From contig USPQ01000005.1 of assembly GCA_900556625.1 (NCBI GenBank), positions 1 to 64,000 of the forward strand: a stretch of 64,000 nt of DNA, given 5' to 3'. The position numbers and the translations under genes are program-made. The notes below the pieces were generated by a model, which saw only the letters and a list, made by a program, of their open reading frames with translations, was not told the origin of the DNA and did no database searches. Position 1 is the first letter of the stretch, and each line of letters opens with the position of its first letter. This DNA comes from an uncultured Bacteroides sp. Lineage in GTDB: Bacteria; Bacteroidota; Bacteroidia; Bacteroidales; Bacteroidaceae. This document shows positions 33,197 through 42,148 of the stretch, one piece after another.

Positions 33197-34384
33197 ATAG
33201 AACAAATTCTGCTTGTTCACCATGTCTCTTCCCAAGTCGAGACGAACGTTCATGCGGGGCTGGACTTCAATACGCAGGCCGACTCCGAGATTAGGCAGGA
33301 CGCCTTCTATCTTTCCCGGTGTGGGTCCCATGAATCCGCAGCCTCCCCAAGCCACATATCCTATGTGGCTCAACATCTTTTTGATCCATGTGCTTTTGTC
33401 TGTATTTATCATCTGGCGGTATTCAGCCATCATTACATGAGAGGACTTGTCGCGGAACTGTCCCATGTAATAGCCGCGAAGGTCGAAAGGGGTTCCGCTC
33501 AATACATATTTCGTCAAAGGAACGTCTCCGAATGCGTTTTTGCTCTGTACGGTCCAGGCGAGAACTTTCCGTTTTCCGACCGTTTTGTATTGACGGTAGT
33601 CTATCTCCAGACGGTAAAAATTGTCGTCACCTCCGAAAGCTTTGCTGTACATCATCCCCCGAAAGTCGAGGTAAGTGCCCTGATAGGCATTGGCGGGCAC
33701 ATCGCGTGTGTCGTAGGTCAGCAGGAATCCGAGTCCCGAACTGAAATTGGTGTATCCATGCTCCGTACCGCCTGCTGCGATATACGACGGTTGCTCAATC
33801 ATTCCCGCCGCCGGTTTGGTAATCTTGTCGTAGTTCAAGTCAACCTGAGGACCTGCGAAGAGATCGCTTTCCCCCAACCGGAACAGAAACCACGGATTCA
33901 CCTGAATACCGCTGTATCGGTATTCACTCGTATCTTCCCCTCGCGGATAGTCCTTGTTTGTGTTATATCCGATACCGTAGAAGTTTTCGATGGTGTTTTT
34001 GTAGGAGAAAGTGCCGAATATGCGGAAACGGTCGCCTTTGAAGAAGAGTTGCGGCTTTGTCATGAGATTGAGCCCTCCGTTGAATATCAACGCGATGGAC
34101 ATGGGTACGACGGAACGTCTCTGGGTGGTGTCGCTCGGATTCATCCGGAACGTCATCAACGCGCTACCGCCCACCAGAAAACCGAAATCGGGTGTGTAGC
34201 TGGGACCTCCCAGAATGTTGTAATGCAAATTCCGCTTCGCCACACGCTGGCGGCGTAACTCGCGTTTGGTATCTTTTACCGTCCTTGTACTGTCTGTCTG
34301 TGCCAGCATGACACCGATAGGCAACAACGCCATCCATATACCTATTATATATTTCTTCATCTTGTAGAGCTCCGGCTGTTTCAT
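33173..34384 (-). CDS. Omp85/BamA-TamA-type outer-membrane barrel protein without POTRA domains
   Basis: 403 residues. A signal peptide is best read from an internal Met (start 34360; MKKYIIGIWMALLPIGVMLAQ), so the true start may be 34360. No POTRA repeats fit before the barrel. The barrel carries the family LRGY motif (FDLRGYYMGQF) and a C-terminal VGLRIEVQPRMNVRLDLG strand pair, as in BamA/TamA and bacterial surface antigen D15 proteins. Small Omp85 proteins of this sort occur widely in Bacteroidetes with unknown clients. It lies upstream of the polysaccharide operon on the same strand, so a role in inserting or exporting glycan-related proteins is possible but unproven. The 3' end carries a 24-bp tandem duplication. 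Confidence 0.82.
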   Translation of the reverse strand: MKQPELYKMKKYIIGIWMALLPIGVMLAQTDSTRTVKDTKRELRRQRVAKRNLHYNILGGPSYTPDFGFLVGGSALMTFRMNPSDTTQRRSVVPMSIALIFNGGLNLMTKPQLFFKGDRFRIFGTFSYKNTIENFYGIGYNTNKDYPRGEDTSEYRYSGIQVNPWFLFRLGESDLFAGPQVDLNYDKITKPAAGMIEQPSYIAAGGTEHGYTNFSSGLGFLLTYDTRDVPANAYQGTYLDFRGMMYSKAFGGDDNFYRLEIDYRQYKTVGKRKVLAWTVQSKNAFGDVPLTKYVLSGTPFDLRGYYMGQFRDKSSHVMMAEYRQMINTDKSTWIKKMLSHIGYVAWGGCGFMGPTPGKIEGVLPNLGVGLRIEVQPRMNVRLDLGRDMVNKQNLFYFNMTEAF

Positions 34385-34526
34385 ATTCTTTCTTAATTTC
34401 AGGATACAAAGAAAACGCTTTTATTCTGATTAGTTTTCATATTCATAGATAATAAATGTAAATTCGCTCTTTTTCTTTGCTTTCGGGAGAAAAGAAAGAT
34501 GGGGTACGTGTGCGAGCACGAAGATA

Positions 34527-34561
34527 ATTACGGAAAAATCTCCGTAATTACTCCCTTTTTT
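34527..34561 (+). other. Hairpin followed by T-run upstream of nqrA
   Basis: An 8-bp inverted repeat (ATTACGGA 34527-34534, TCCGTAAT 34541-34548) is followed by a T-run at 34555-34561. It looks like a terminator, but no plus-strand gene ends before it; it may mark a short RNA. Confidence 0.4.
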
Positions 34562-34586
34562 CCTCCCGAATCCCAATCTTATTTAT

Positions 34587-34594
34587 TACTTTTG
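34587..34594 (+). promoter_or_regulatory. -7 promoter box for the nqr operon
   Basis: TACTTTTG matches TAnnTTTG, 33 bp before the nqrA ATG at 34628. It lies downstream of a longer in-frame start at 34499 and so supports the shorter protein. Confidence 0.65.
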
Positions 34595-34627
34595 CGGCAA
34601 ATTTATGAAACCATTATTTTATATAGC

Positions 34628-35977
34628 ATGGCAAATGTAATAAAGTTACGCAAAGGCCTTGACATAAACCTGAAAGGTAAAGCTGCTGAAACGTACACAA
34701 CAGTGAAGGAGCCGGGTTTTTACGCCCTCGTGCCCGATGATTTTCCTGGTGTGACACCGAAGGTGGTTGTAAAGGAACAGGAATATGTGATGGCCGGTGG
34801 ACCCTTGTTTATCGACAAGTATCATCCTGAAATTAAATTTGTTTCGCCCGTGAGCGGCGTAGTGACGAGTGTAGAGCGTGGAGCTCGTCGTAAGGTGTTG
34901 AACATCGTGGTAGAAGCTGCTACTGAGCAGGACTACGAGGAATTTGGCAAGAAGAATGTGGCAACGATGGATGCGGAGGCTGTAAAGAACGCTTTGCTGG
35001 AAGCCGGTCTTTTCGCATTTATCAGACAACGTCCTTATGACATTATCGCAGATCCGACGGTGACTCCGAAAGGTATCTTCGTTTCTGCTTTCGATACCAA
35101 CCCGCTGGCACCCGATTTTGAGTTTGCGCTGAAAGGTGAAGAAGCAAATTTCCAGACAGGACTCGATGCGCTCGCCAAACTGGCAAAAACTTATCTGAGT
35201 ATCAGCGTGAAACAGAATGCTGCCGCTCTGACACAGGCCAAGAACGTTACAATCACCGCATTCGACGGACCGAACCCCGCCGGTAACGTGGGCGTTCAGA
35301 TCAACCATCTCGACCCTGTCTCTAAGGGAGAAACGGTATGGACTATTGATCCGCAAGCTGTTATCTTCATCGGCCGTCTTTTCAATACCGGTCGTGTGGA
35401 TTTCACCCGTACGGTGGCAGTGACAGGTTCCGAAGTGCTGAAACCTGCTTACTGCAAACTTCAGGTAGGGGCGTTGCTCACCAACGTGTTTGCCGGCAAT
35501 ATCACCAAGGACAAGGACTTGCGCTATATCAGCGGTAATGTGCTGACTGGAAAGCAAGTGTCTCCGAACGGATTCTTGGGAGCGTTCCACAGCCAGTTGA
35601 CGGTGATTCCCGAAGGGGATGATATTCATGAAATGCTCGGATGGATCATGCCGCGTTTCAATCAGTTCAGCGCCAACCGCTCATACTTCAGTTGGCTGAT
35701 GGGCAAGAAGGAGTACACATTGGATGCCCGCGTGAAAGGTGGCGAACGCCATATGATCATGTCCGGTGAGTACGACAAGGTATTACCGATGGATATCCTG
35801 CCCGAATTTCTGATTAAGGCTATCATCGCCGGTGATATCGACCGTATGGAAGCGCTTGGTATCTACGAAGTCGCACCCGAAGATTTCGCCCTCTGCGAAT
35901 TCGTCTGCTCTTCGAAGATGGAACTGCAACGCATCGTTCGTGCCGGACTCGATATGCTGCGAGCTGAAATGGCATAA
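34628..35977 (+). CDS. nqrA: Na+-translocating NADH-quinone reductase subunit A
   Basis: 449 residues from the ATG at 34628 (MANVIKLRKGLDI, the standard NqrA start). The frame is open back to 34499, but the promoter box at 34587 excludes that. The soluble NqrA sequence has characteristic stretches such as VKEPGFYALVPDDFPG and PVSGVVTSVERGARR. Role: peripheral cytoplasmic subunit of the Na+-NQR complex, which oxidises NADH, reduces (mena)quinone and pumps Na+. First gene of an nqrABCDEF operon in the canonical order. Confidence 0.97.
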   Translation: MANVIKLRKGLDINLKGKAAETYTTVKEPGFYALVPDDFPGVTPKVVVKEQEYVMAGGPLFIDKYHPEIKFVSPVSGVVTSVERGARRKVLNIVVEAATEQDYEEFGKKNVATMDAEAVKNALLEAGLFAFIRQRPYDIIADPTVTPKGIFVSAFDTNPLAPDFEFALKGEEANFQTGLDALAKLAKTYLSISVKQNAAALTQAKNVTITAFDGPNPAGNVGVQINHLDPVSKGETVWTIDPQAVIFIGRLFNTGRVDFTRTVAVTGSEVLKPAYCKLQVGALLTNVFAGNITKDKDLRYISGNVLTGKQVSPNGFLGAFHSQLTVIPEGDDIHEMLGWIMPRFNQFSANRSYFSWLMGKKEYTLDARVKGGERHMIMSGEYDKVLPMDILPEFLIKAIIAGDIDRMEALGIYEVAPEDFALCEFVCSSKMELQRIVRAGLDMLRAEMA

Positions 35978-36032
35978 TCGCCCGACTGTCGGCAAATAGT
36001 AAATTGTAAATAGTAAAATAGTAAATATATTA

Positions 36033-37205
36033 ATGAAAGCGTTAAGAAATTATCTCGATAAGATAAAGCCGAACTTTGAAGAGGGCGGCAAATTCCACGC
36101 ATTCCAGTCGGTGTTCGACGGCTTCGAAACATTCCTGTTCGTGCCCAGCAAGACTGCGAAAACGGGAACGCACATACACGACGCGATCGATAGCAAACGC
36201 ATCATGTCGATTGTGGTTATTTCGTTAATACCGGCTCTCTTGTTCGGTATGTACAACGTAGGTTATCAGCATTTCACTCACACGGGCGCTACCGGTGGTT
36301 TCTTTGAGATGTTTATCTACGGATTCCTGGCAGTGTTGCCGAAAATTATCGTATCATACGTGGTAGGTCTGGGTATTGAGTTCGTTGTGGCTCAATGGAA
36401 GAAGGAGGAGATTCAGGAAGGATTCCTCGTTTCCGGTATCCTGATCCCGATGATCGTTCCGGTGGACTGTCCGCTGTGGATTCTTGCCGTAGCTACCGCA
36501 TTCTCTGTGATCTTTGCAAAAGAGGTTTTCGGCGGTACAGGTATGAATATCTTTAATGTGGCATTGATCACTCGCGCATTCCTGTTCTTCGCATATCCGA
36601 CCAAGATGTCCGGTGATGCCGTTTGGGTGTCGGGCGACAGTATCTTCGGTTTGGGACAGACGGTGGATGGATTGACGGTTGCTACTCCGCTCGGTGTGGC
36701 CGCTACGACAGGCGCTGCTCCTGAGTTCAGTATGGACATGGTGACAGGGCTGATTCCCGGTTCGATCGGTGAAACCAGTGTGATCGCTATTCTGATTGGT
36801 GCGGTTATCTTGCTTTGGACAGGCGTTGCTAGTTGGAAGACAATGATTTCCGTATTTGTAGGTGGCGCGTTCATGGCATGGGTATTCAACGCGATCGGCA
36901 TGGAAGGCAATGCTATGGCAAATATGCCGTGGTACGAACATCTTGTGCTCGGCGGTTTCTGTTTCGGTGCCGTATTTATGGCTACCGACCCCGTAACGTC
37001 CGCACGTACTGAAAAAGGCAAGTATATCTTCGGATTCCTCATCGGTGTGATGGCTGTTGTCATCCGTGTGCTGAACCCGGGTTATCCGGAAGGTATGATG
37101 CTCGCCATCCTGTTGATGAACATCTTCGCTCCGTTGATCGACTACTGTGTGGTACAGGGCAATATCAGCCGTCGTGAAAAACGTGCTATCAAGTCTAACC
37201 AATAA
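36033..37205 (+). CDS. nqrB: Na+-translocating NADH-quinone reductase subunit B
   Basis: 390 residues with about 8-10 membrane helices. The covalent FMN site is recognisable as DGLTVATPLG, with the flavinylated Thr in the ATPL context. NqrB holds FMN and riboflavin and takes part in Na+ translocation and quinone reduction. It begins 55 bp after nqrA. The flavin transferase ApbE needed for flavinylation is not encoded in this window, so it must lie elsewhere. Confidence 0.96.
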   Translation: MKALRNYLDKIKPNFEEGGKFHAFQSVFDGFETFLFVPSKTAKTGTHIHDAIDSKRIMSIVVISLIPALLFGMYNVGYQHFTHTGATGGFFEMFIYGFLAVLPKIIVSYVVGLGIEFVVAQWKKEEIQEGFLVSGILIPMIVPVDCPLWILAVATAFSVIFAKEVFGGTGMNIFNVALITRAFLFFAYPTKMSGDAVWVSGDSIFGLGQTVDGLTVATPLGVAATTGAAPEFSMDMVTGLIPGSIGETSVIAILIGAVILLWTGVASWKTMISVFVGGAFMAWVFNAIGMEGNAMANMPWYEHLVLGGFCFGAVFMATDPVTSARTEKGKYIFGFLIGVMAVVIRVLNPGYPEGMMLAILLMNIFAPLIDYCVVQGNISRREKRAIKSNQ

Positions 37206-37212
37206 ATACCGA

Positions 37213-37893
37213 ATGAAAATGAATACAAATAGTAACAGTTATACTATCATTTATGCTTCGGTAATGGTTATTATCGTTGCATTCCTTCTGGCATTCGTCA
37301 GCTCTTCGCTGAAGGCTACGCAGGACAAGAATGTACAGTTGGATACGAAGAAGCAGATTCTTGCCGCATTGAATATTAAGAATGTGGAGGATGCGGATGC
37401 TGAATATAAGAAATATGTGAAAGGCGATATGCTGATGAACGTTGACGGTACGTTGACCGAAAACACAGGAGACTTCGTTACGAACTACGAGAAAGAAGCG
37501 AAAGAGGAAAAACGTCTTCATGTGTTTGTTTGCGAAGTGGACGGACAGACGAAATATGTAGTTCCTGTTTACGGTGCAGGTCTTTGGGGCGCTATCTGGG
37601 GATATGTCGCACTGAATGAGGATAAGGATACTGTATACGGTACTTACTTCTCTCATGCGAGTGAGACTCCGGGTCTGGGCGCTGAGATCGCTACCGACTG
37701 GTTCCAACAGGAATTTGTAGGTAAGAAAACATTGGAGAATGGTACTGTTGCCTTAAGCGTGGTGAAACACGGCAAGGTAGAGAAAGCCGACTATCAGGTG
37801 GACGGTATCTCCGGTGGTACAATCACTTCGGTAGGTGTGGACACTATGCTGAAAGAGTGTTTGAAAGAGTACGTGAATTTTTTAACTAAATAA
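37213..37893 (+). CDS. nqrC: Na+-translocating NADH-quinone reductase subunit C
   Basis: 226 residues from the ATG at 37213 (MKMNTNSNSYTI); the frame opens at 37147 inside nqrB, but that extension has no homology and the ATG lies 7 bp after the nqrB stop. One N-terminal membrane helix (about 10-32) and a periplasmic FMN-binding domain with the flavinylation motif DGISGGTITS, Thr being the FMN attachment site. The Gly in place of the usual Ala (SGGT vs SGAT) is a mild variant. Confidence 0.96.
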   Translation: MKMNTNSNSYTIIYASVMVIIVAFLLAFVSSSLKATQDKNVQLDTKKQILAALNIKNVEDADAEYKKYVKGDMLMNVDGTLTENTGDFVTNYEKEAKEEKRLHVFVCEVDGQTKYVVPVYGAGLWGAIWGYVALNEDKDTVYGTYFSHASETPGLGAEIATDWFQQEFVGKKTLENGTVALSVVKHGKVEKADYQVDGISGGTITSVGVDTMLKECLKEYVNFLTK

Positions 37894-37913
37894 TAAGGAG
37901 GAGAAAATAGAAT

Positions 37914-38555
37914 ATGGGACAATTGTTTTCAAAGAAGAATAAAGAAGTATTCTCTGCTCCGTTGGGAATAGATAACCCGGTAACCGTACAGGTGCTCGGT
38001 ATCTGTTCCGCACTTGCCGTTACCGCAAAACTGGAGCCTGCTATTGTAATGGGACTTTCGGTTACGGTTATTACGGCGTTTTCTAACGTGGTGATTTCAT
38101 TGTTGCGCAAAACCATTCCTAACCGTATCCGTATCATCGTTCAGTTGGTTGTGGTAGCTGCGTTGGTGACTATCGTAAGTGAGATTCTGAAAGCATTTGC
38201 ATACGATGTAAGCGTGCAGCTTTCTGTATATGTAGGTCTGATCATTACCAACTGTATCCTGATGGGACGCCTGGAAGCATTTGCCATGCAGAACGGCCCG
38301 TGGGAATCTTTCCTGGATGGTGTAGGTAACGGATTGGGTTACGCCAAGATTCTTGTTATCGTCGCGTTCTTCCGCGAACTGCTGGGTTCGGGAACATTGC
38401 TCGGTTTCAACATCTTGAACTACGAGCCTATTCAGAAAATCGGATACGTGAACAACGGTCTGATGTTGATGCCTCCGATGGCGCTGATTATCGTCGCTTG
38501 CATTATCTGGTACCAACGTTCACGTCACAAAGAACTGCAGGAAGAAAGTAATTAA
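37914..38555 (+). CDS. nqrD: Na+-translocating NADH-quinone reductase subunit D
   Basis: 213 residues, six predicted membrane helices, no cofactor motif other than the family Cys. Sequence MGQLFSKKNKEVFSAPLG and the ICSALAVTAK segment are typical of NqrD/RnfE. NqrD and NqrE form the symmetrical pair that holds an Fe centre at the membrane core. It starts 20 bp after nqrC with a clear AAGGAGGAG Shine-Dalgarno-like stretch. Confidence 0.96.
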   Translation: MGQLFSKKNKEVFSAPLGIDNPVTVQVLGICSALAVTAKLEPAIVMGLSVTVITAFSNVVISLLRKTIPNRIRIIVQLVVVAALVTIVSEILKAFAYDVSVQLSVYVGLIITNCILMGRLEAFAMQNGPWESFLDGVGNGLGYAKILVIVAFFRELLGSGTLLGFNILNYEPIQKIGYVNNGLMLMPPMALIIVACIIWYQRSRHKELQEESN

Positions 38556-38585
38556 TTCTTCATTCTTAATTCTTAATTAAAAGAT

Positions 38586-39212
38586 ATGGAACATTTATTA
38601 AGCTTATTCGTCCGCTCTATCTTTGTGGACAACATGATATTCGCGTTCTTCTTGGGTATGTGTTCATACCTGGCTGTATCGAAGAATGTGAAGACTGCCG
38701 TAGGACTGGGTATCGCCGTGACTTTCGTGTTGCTGGTGACGCTTCCGGTCAACTATCTGTTGCAGACTAAGGTGCTGGCTGCCAACGCTATTATCGAAGG
38801 TGTCGACCTTAGTTTCTTGAGTTTTATTCTTTTCATTGCCGTTATTGCCGGTATCGTGCAATTGGTGGAGATGGTGGTGGAACGTTTCAGCCCTTCGCTC
38901 TACGCTTCATTGGGTATCTTCCTCCCGCTGATTGCCGTTAACTGTGCTATCATGGGTGCTTCTCTGTTTATGCAACAACGTATCAACCTAGGTCCGAGCG
39001 ATCCGAAATATATCGGTGACATCTGGGATGCTATCTCATACGCGCTGGGTTCGGGTATCGGTTGGTTGCTGGCTATCGTTGGTCTGGCTGCTATCCGTGA
39101 AAAGATGGCTTACTCTGATGTGCCTGCTCCGTTGAAGGGCTTGGGTATCACATTTATCACAGTAGGTCTGATGGCAATCGCATTTATGTGTTTCTCTGGT
39201 TTGAACATCTAA
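38586..39212 (+). CDS. nqrE: Na+-translocating NADH-quinone reductase subunit E
   Basis: 208 residues with six membrane helices (MEHLLSLFVRSIFVDNMIFAF start region), inverted in topology relative to NqrD. The conserved Cys in FLGMCSYLAVSK and in VNCAIMGASLF contribute the [2Fe-2S] centre between NqrD and NqrE. Follows nqrD by 30 bp. Confidence 0.96.
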   Translation: MEHLLSLFVRSIFVDNMIFAFFLGMCSYLAVSKNVKTAVGLGIAVTFVLLVTLPVNYLLQTKVLAANAIIEGVDLSFLSFILFIAVIAGIVQLVEMVVERFSPSLYASLGIFLPLIAVNCAIMGASLFMQQRINLGPSDPKYIGDIWDAISYALGSGIGWLLAIVGLAAIREKMAYSDVPAPLKGLGITFITVGLMAIAFMCFSGLNI

Positions 39213-39230
39213 AAAGAAAGGAATAAGACA

Positions 39231-40505
39231 ATGGATATGAATTTAATATTAGCGAGCATTGGGGTATTCCTTGTGGTTATTCTGTTGCTTGTTGTTATCT
39301 TGCTGGTTGCCAAAAATTTCCTGGTGCCATCAGGAAACGTGAAACTGACAATCAATGGCGAAAAGGAATTGGAAGTTGCTTCCGGTTCTACTTTGCTTAA
39401 TACTCTGTCTGTAAACGGAATATTCCTGTCATCCGCATGTGGTGGTAAGGGATCTTGCGGGCAATGTAAATGCCAGGTGCTTGAAGGTGGTGGTGAAATT
39501 CTGCCTTCTGAAGTTCCTCACTTCAGCCGTAAACAGCAGCAAGACCACTGGCGTCTGGGTTGTCAGGTAAAAGTGAAGGGGGATATGGCTATCAAAATTG
39601 ATGAATCTGTACTCGGTGTGAAAGAGTGGGAGTGCGAAGTAATCTCCAACAAGAACGTGGCTACATTTATCAAAGAGTTCATCGTTGCTCTGCCTAAAGG
39701 CGAACACATGGACTTTATCCCGGGTTCTTATGCGCAGATTAAGATTCCTAAATTCTCAATGGACTATGACAAGGACATCGATAAGAGCTTGATTGGTGAT
39801 GAATATCTTCCTGCATGGGAGAAATTCGGTTTGCTGGGTCTGAAGTGTAAGAACGACGAGGAAACAATCCGTGCTTACTCTATGGCCAACTATCCTGCCG
39901 AAGGTGACCGTATCATGTTGACAGTACGTATCGCTACTCCGCCGTTCAAACCGAAAGAACAAGGTCCTGGATTTATGGATGTAATGCCGGGTATCGCTTC
40001 TTCTTATATCTTTACCCTGAAACCGGGTGACAAGGTAATCATGAGTGGTCCTTACGGAGACTTCCACCCGATCTTCAATTCCGACAAGGAAATGATGTGG
40101 ATCGGTGGTGGTGCCGGTATGGCTCCGTTGCGTGCGCAAATCATGCACTTGACGAAGACGTTGCATACTACCGACCGCAAGATGTCTTACTTCTATGGTG
40201 CCCGTGCCTTGAACGAAGTGTTCTACTTGGAAGACTTCCTGCAAATCGAAAAGGATTTCCCGAACTTCTCATTCCATCTGGCACTTGACCGTCCGGATCC
40301 TGCTGCCGACGCCGCAGGTGTGAAGTATACCCCGGGATTCGTTCATAATGTGATTTATGAAACTTACTTGAAGAATCACGAAGCTCCTGAAGATATTGAA
40401 TACTATATGTGTGGTCCTGGCCCGATGTCGAAAGCCGTTGAGAAAATGCTCGACGATCTCGGTGTTCCGGCACAGAACTTGATGTTCGATAACTTCGGAG
40501 GATAG
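39231..40505 (+). CDS. nqrF: Na+-translocating NADH-quinone reductase subunit F (NADH dehydrogenase flavoprotein)
   Basis: 424 residues. One N-terminal membrane helix (about 5-25), a [2Fe-2S] ferredoxin domain with Cys ligands in SACGGKGSCGQCKC and LGCQVKV, then a ferredoxin-NADP reductase-like FAD domain (RAYSMANYP) and NADH-binding site (GGGAGMAPLRAQ) ending in MFDNFGG. This is the electron entry point of the complex. Last gene of the operon; a strong hairpin terminator follows. Confidence 0.97.
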   Translation: MDMNLILASIGVFLVVILLLVVILLVAKNFLVPSGNVKLTINGEKELEVASGSTLLNTLSVNGIFLSSACGGKGSCGQCKCQVLEGGGEILPSEVPHFSRKQQQDHWRLGCQVKVKGDMAIKIDESVLGVKEWECEVISNKNVATFIKEFIVALPKGEHMDFIPGSYAQIKIPKFSMDYDKDIDKSLIGDEYLPAWEKFGLLGLKCKNDEETIRAYSMANYPAEGDRIMLTVRIATPPFKPKEQGPGFMDVMPGIASSYIFTLKPGDKVIMSGPYGDFHPIFNSDKEMMWIGGGAGMAPLRAQIMHLTKTLHTTDRKMSYFYGARALNEVFYLEDFLQIEKDFPNFSFHLALDRPDPAADAAGVKYTPGFVHNVIYETYLKNHEAPEDIEYYMCGPGPMSKAVEKMLDDLGVPAQNLMFDNFGG

Positions 40506-40560
40506 TATCTGAGAAGTGTCAAACCGGTCGGCAGGACGATCGGCGGATAATATAAGACAG

Positions 40561-40613
40561 AGCGGGAAATCTGAAAAAGCCGATGTGTTTCTCAGATTTC
40601 CCGCTTCTTTTTC
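40561..40613 (+). terminator. Terminator of the nqr operon
   Basis: Perfect 14-bp stem (40561-40574 with 40592-40605), 17-base loop, then T-rich sequence. The next gene's promoter box starts directly after it. Confidence 0.9.
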
Positions 40614-40614
40614 G

Positions 40615-40622
40615 TATCTTTG
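40615..40622 (+). promoter_or_regulatory. -7 promoter box for the DEAD-box helicase, abutting its ATG
   Basis: TATCTTTG matches TAnnTTTG and ends only 5 bp before the ATG at 40628, so transcription probably begins at or next to the start codon. Confidence 0.6.
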
Positions 40623-40627
40623 TCGCC

Positions 40628-41962
40628 ATGTTAGAGAAAAATGAAATTATACAGTCAGCCCTTCACAACCTGAAGATTGAAGAGTTGAATCCGATGCAGG
40701 AAGCGTCACTGGAACAGGCTACCGGAAGGAAAGACGTTATCTTGTTGTCGCCGACCGGCTCGGGAAAGACACTTGCCTATTTGTTGCCTTTATTGCTCAC
40801 ACTGAAACCTGGCAATGACAATGTACAGGTTTTGATTCTGGTTCCTTCACGTGAGCTGGCTCTGCAGATTGATAGTGTATTTAAGGCAATGGGAACTGCT
40901 TGGAAGACCTGTTGTTGCTATGGCGGACATCCTATCGCGGAAGAAAAGAAGAGTATATCAGGCAATCATCCCGCTATTATTATCGGTACTCCGGGACGTA
41001 TTACCGACCATCTGTCTAAAGGAAATTTCAATCCCGAAACGATTGAAACTTTGATCATCGATGAATTCGATAAATCATTAGAATTCGGTTTCCATGATGA
41101 GATGGCGGAGATTATCACGCAACTGCCCGGACTGAAAAAGCGGATGTTGCTTTCTGCAACCGACGCAGAAGAGATCCCGGAATTTACAGGGCTGAACCGT
41201 ACAGTCAGACTGAACTTCTTGCCGGACGCTGCCGACGAACAGGAGTCCCGTTTGAAATTGATGAAAGTATTTTCTCCGGCAAAAGATAAAGTTGATACTT
41301 TATACAATCTGCTTTGCACATTGGGAAGCAGTTCGAGCATTGTTTTCTGCAATCATCGGGATGCGGTGGATCGTGTGCAAAAACTGCTGGCAGATAAGAA
41401 ACTGTTTGCCGAGCGTTTTCATGGCGGTATGGAACAACCGGATCGTGAGCGGGCATTATATAAGTTCCGTAACGGCAGTTGCCACGTGTTGATATCTACC
41501 GACTTGGCTGCCCGTGGACTGGATATTCCGGAGATTGAGCACATCATCCACTATCACTTGCCCGTGAATGAGGAAGCCTTTACGCATCGGAACGGGCGTA
41601 CGGCACGTTGGGACGCTACCGGAACTTCTTATTTGATTCTTCATGCCGAAGAGAAACTCCCTGCCTATATCCCGGAAGATATGGAAACCGTCGCACTGCC
41701 GGAAAATCCACCCCGTCCGCCCAAATCTGTTTGGAGTACTATATATATAGGTAAGGGCAAGAAGGAAAAACTAAGCAAAATGGACATTGCCGGATTCTTG
41801 TATAAGAAAGGTAATCTGACTCGTGAAGATGTAGGAGCGATAGATGTGAAAGAGCATTATGCTTTTGTCGCTGTCCGGCGTGCAAAGGTCAAACAACTCC
41901 TGAATCTGATTCAAGGCGAGAAGATAAAAGGTATGAAAACCATTATTGAGGAGGCAAAGTAG
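40628..41962 (+). CDS. DEAD-box ATP-dependent RNA helicase
   Basis: 444 residues from the ATG at 40628; an upstream in-frame start at 40583 lies in the nqr terminator loop and is rejected. Motifs: Q motif region (LNPMQEASLEQA), motif I SPTGSGKT, Ia PSRELALQ, II DEFD (a variation on DEAD), III SAT, V DLAARGLDIP and VI HRNGRTARW. The Asp-Glu-Phe-Asp box II keeps the catalytic DE but is unusual. C-terminal ~80 residues resemble the DbpA RNA-binding domain (GKGKKEKLSKMDIAGF), suggesting a role in 50S assembly. Transcribed alone. Confidence 0.9.
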   Translation: MLEKNEIIQSALHNLKIEELNPMQEASLEQATGRKDVILLSPTGSGKTLAYLLPLLLTLKPGNDNVQVLILVPSRELALQIDSVFKAMGTAWKTCCCYGGHPIAEEKKSISGNHPAIIIGTPGRITDHLSKGNFNPETIETLIIDEFDKSLEFGFHDEMAEIITQLPGLKKRMLLSATDAEEIPEFTGLNRTVRLNFLPDAADEQESRLKLMKVFSPAKDKVDTLYNLLCTLGSSSSIVFCNHRDAVDRVQKLLADKKLFAERFHGGMEQPDRERALYKFRNGSCHVLISTDLAARGLDIPEIEHIIHYHLPVNEEAFTHRNGRTARWDATGTSYLILHAEEKLPAYIPEDMETVALPENPPRPPKSVWSTIYIGKGKKEKLSKMDIAGFLYKKGNLTREDVGAIDVKEHYAFVAVRRAKVKQLLNLIQGEKIKGMKTIIEEAK

Positions 41963-42148
41963 GATAGGTTGACATCTACGGATAACAATATGGTGTATAT
42001 ATCCTGTATAAACCAATAAAAAGAAAGGAAAATCTGCTTTAAAACAGTATTTTTATAAGGAAAGATTTGTGCGGCGGAAATAAATTCGTAAATTCGCAAG
42101 GTCAAAAGACAAAAGTAACGAAATTGTTAAACCAAAAACAAACTTCAA

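Noticed and set aside
33077..34258. 393-codon plus-strand frame opposite the Omp85-like gene
   Set aside because: Its length comes from antisense of a barrel gene and the 24-bp repeats; no promoter or ribosome-binding site fits.
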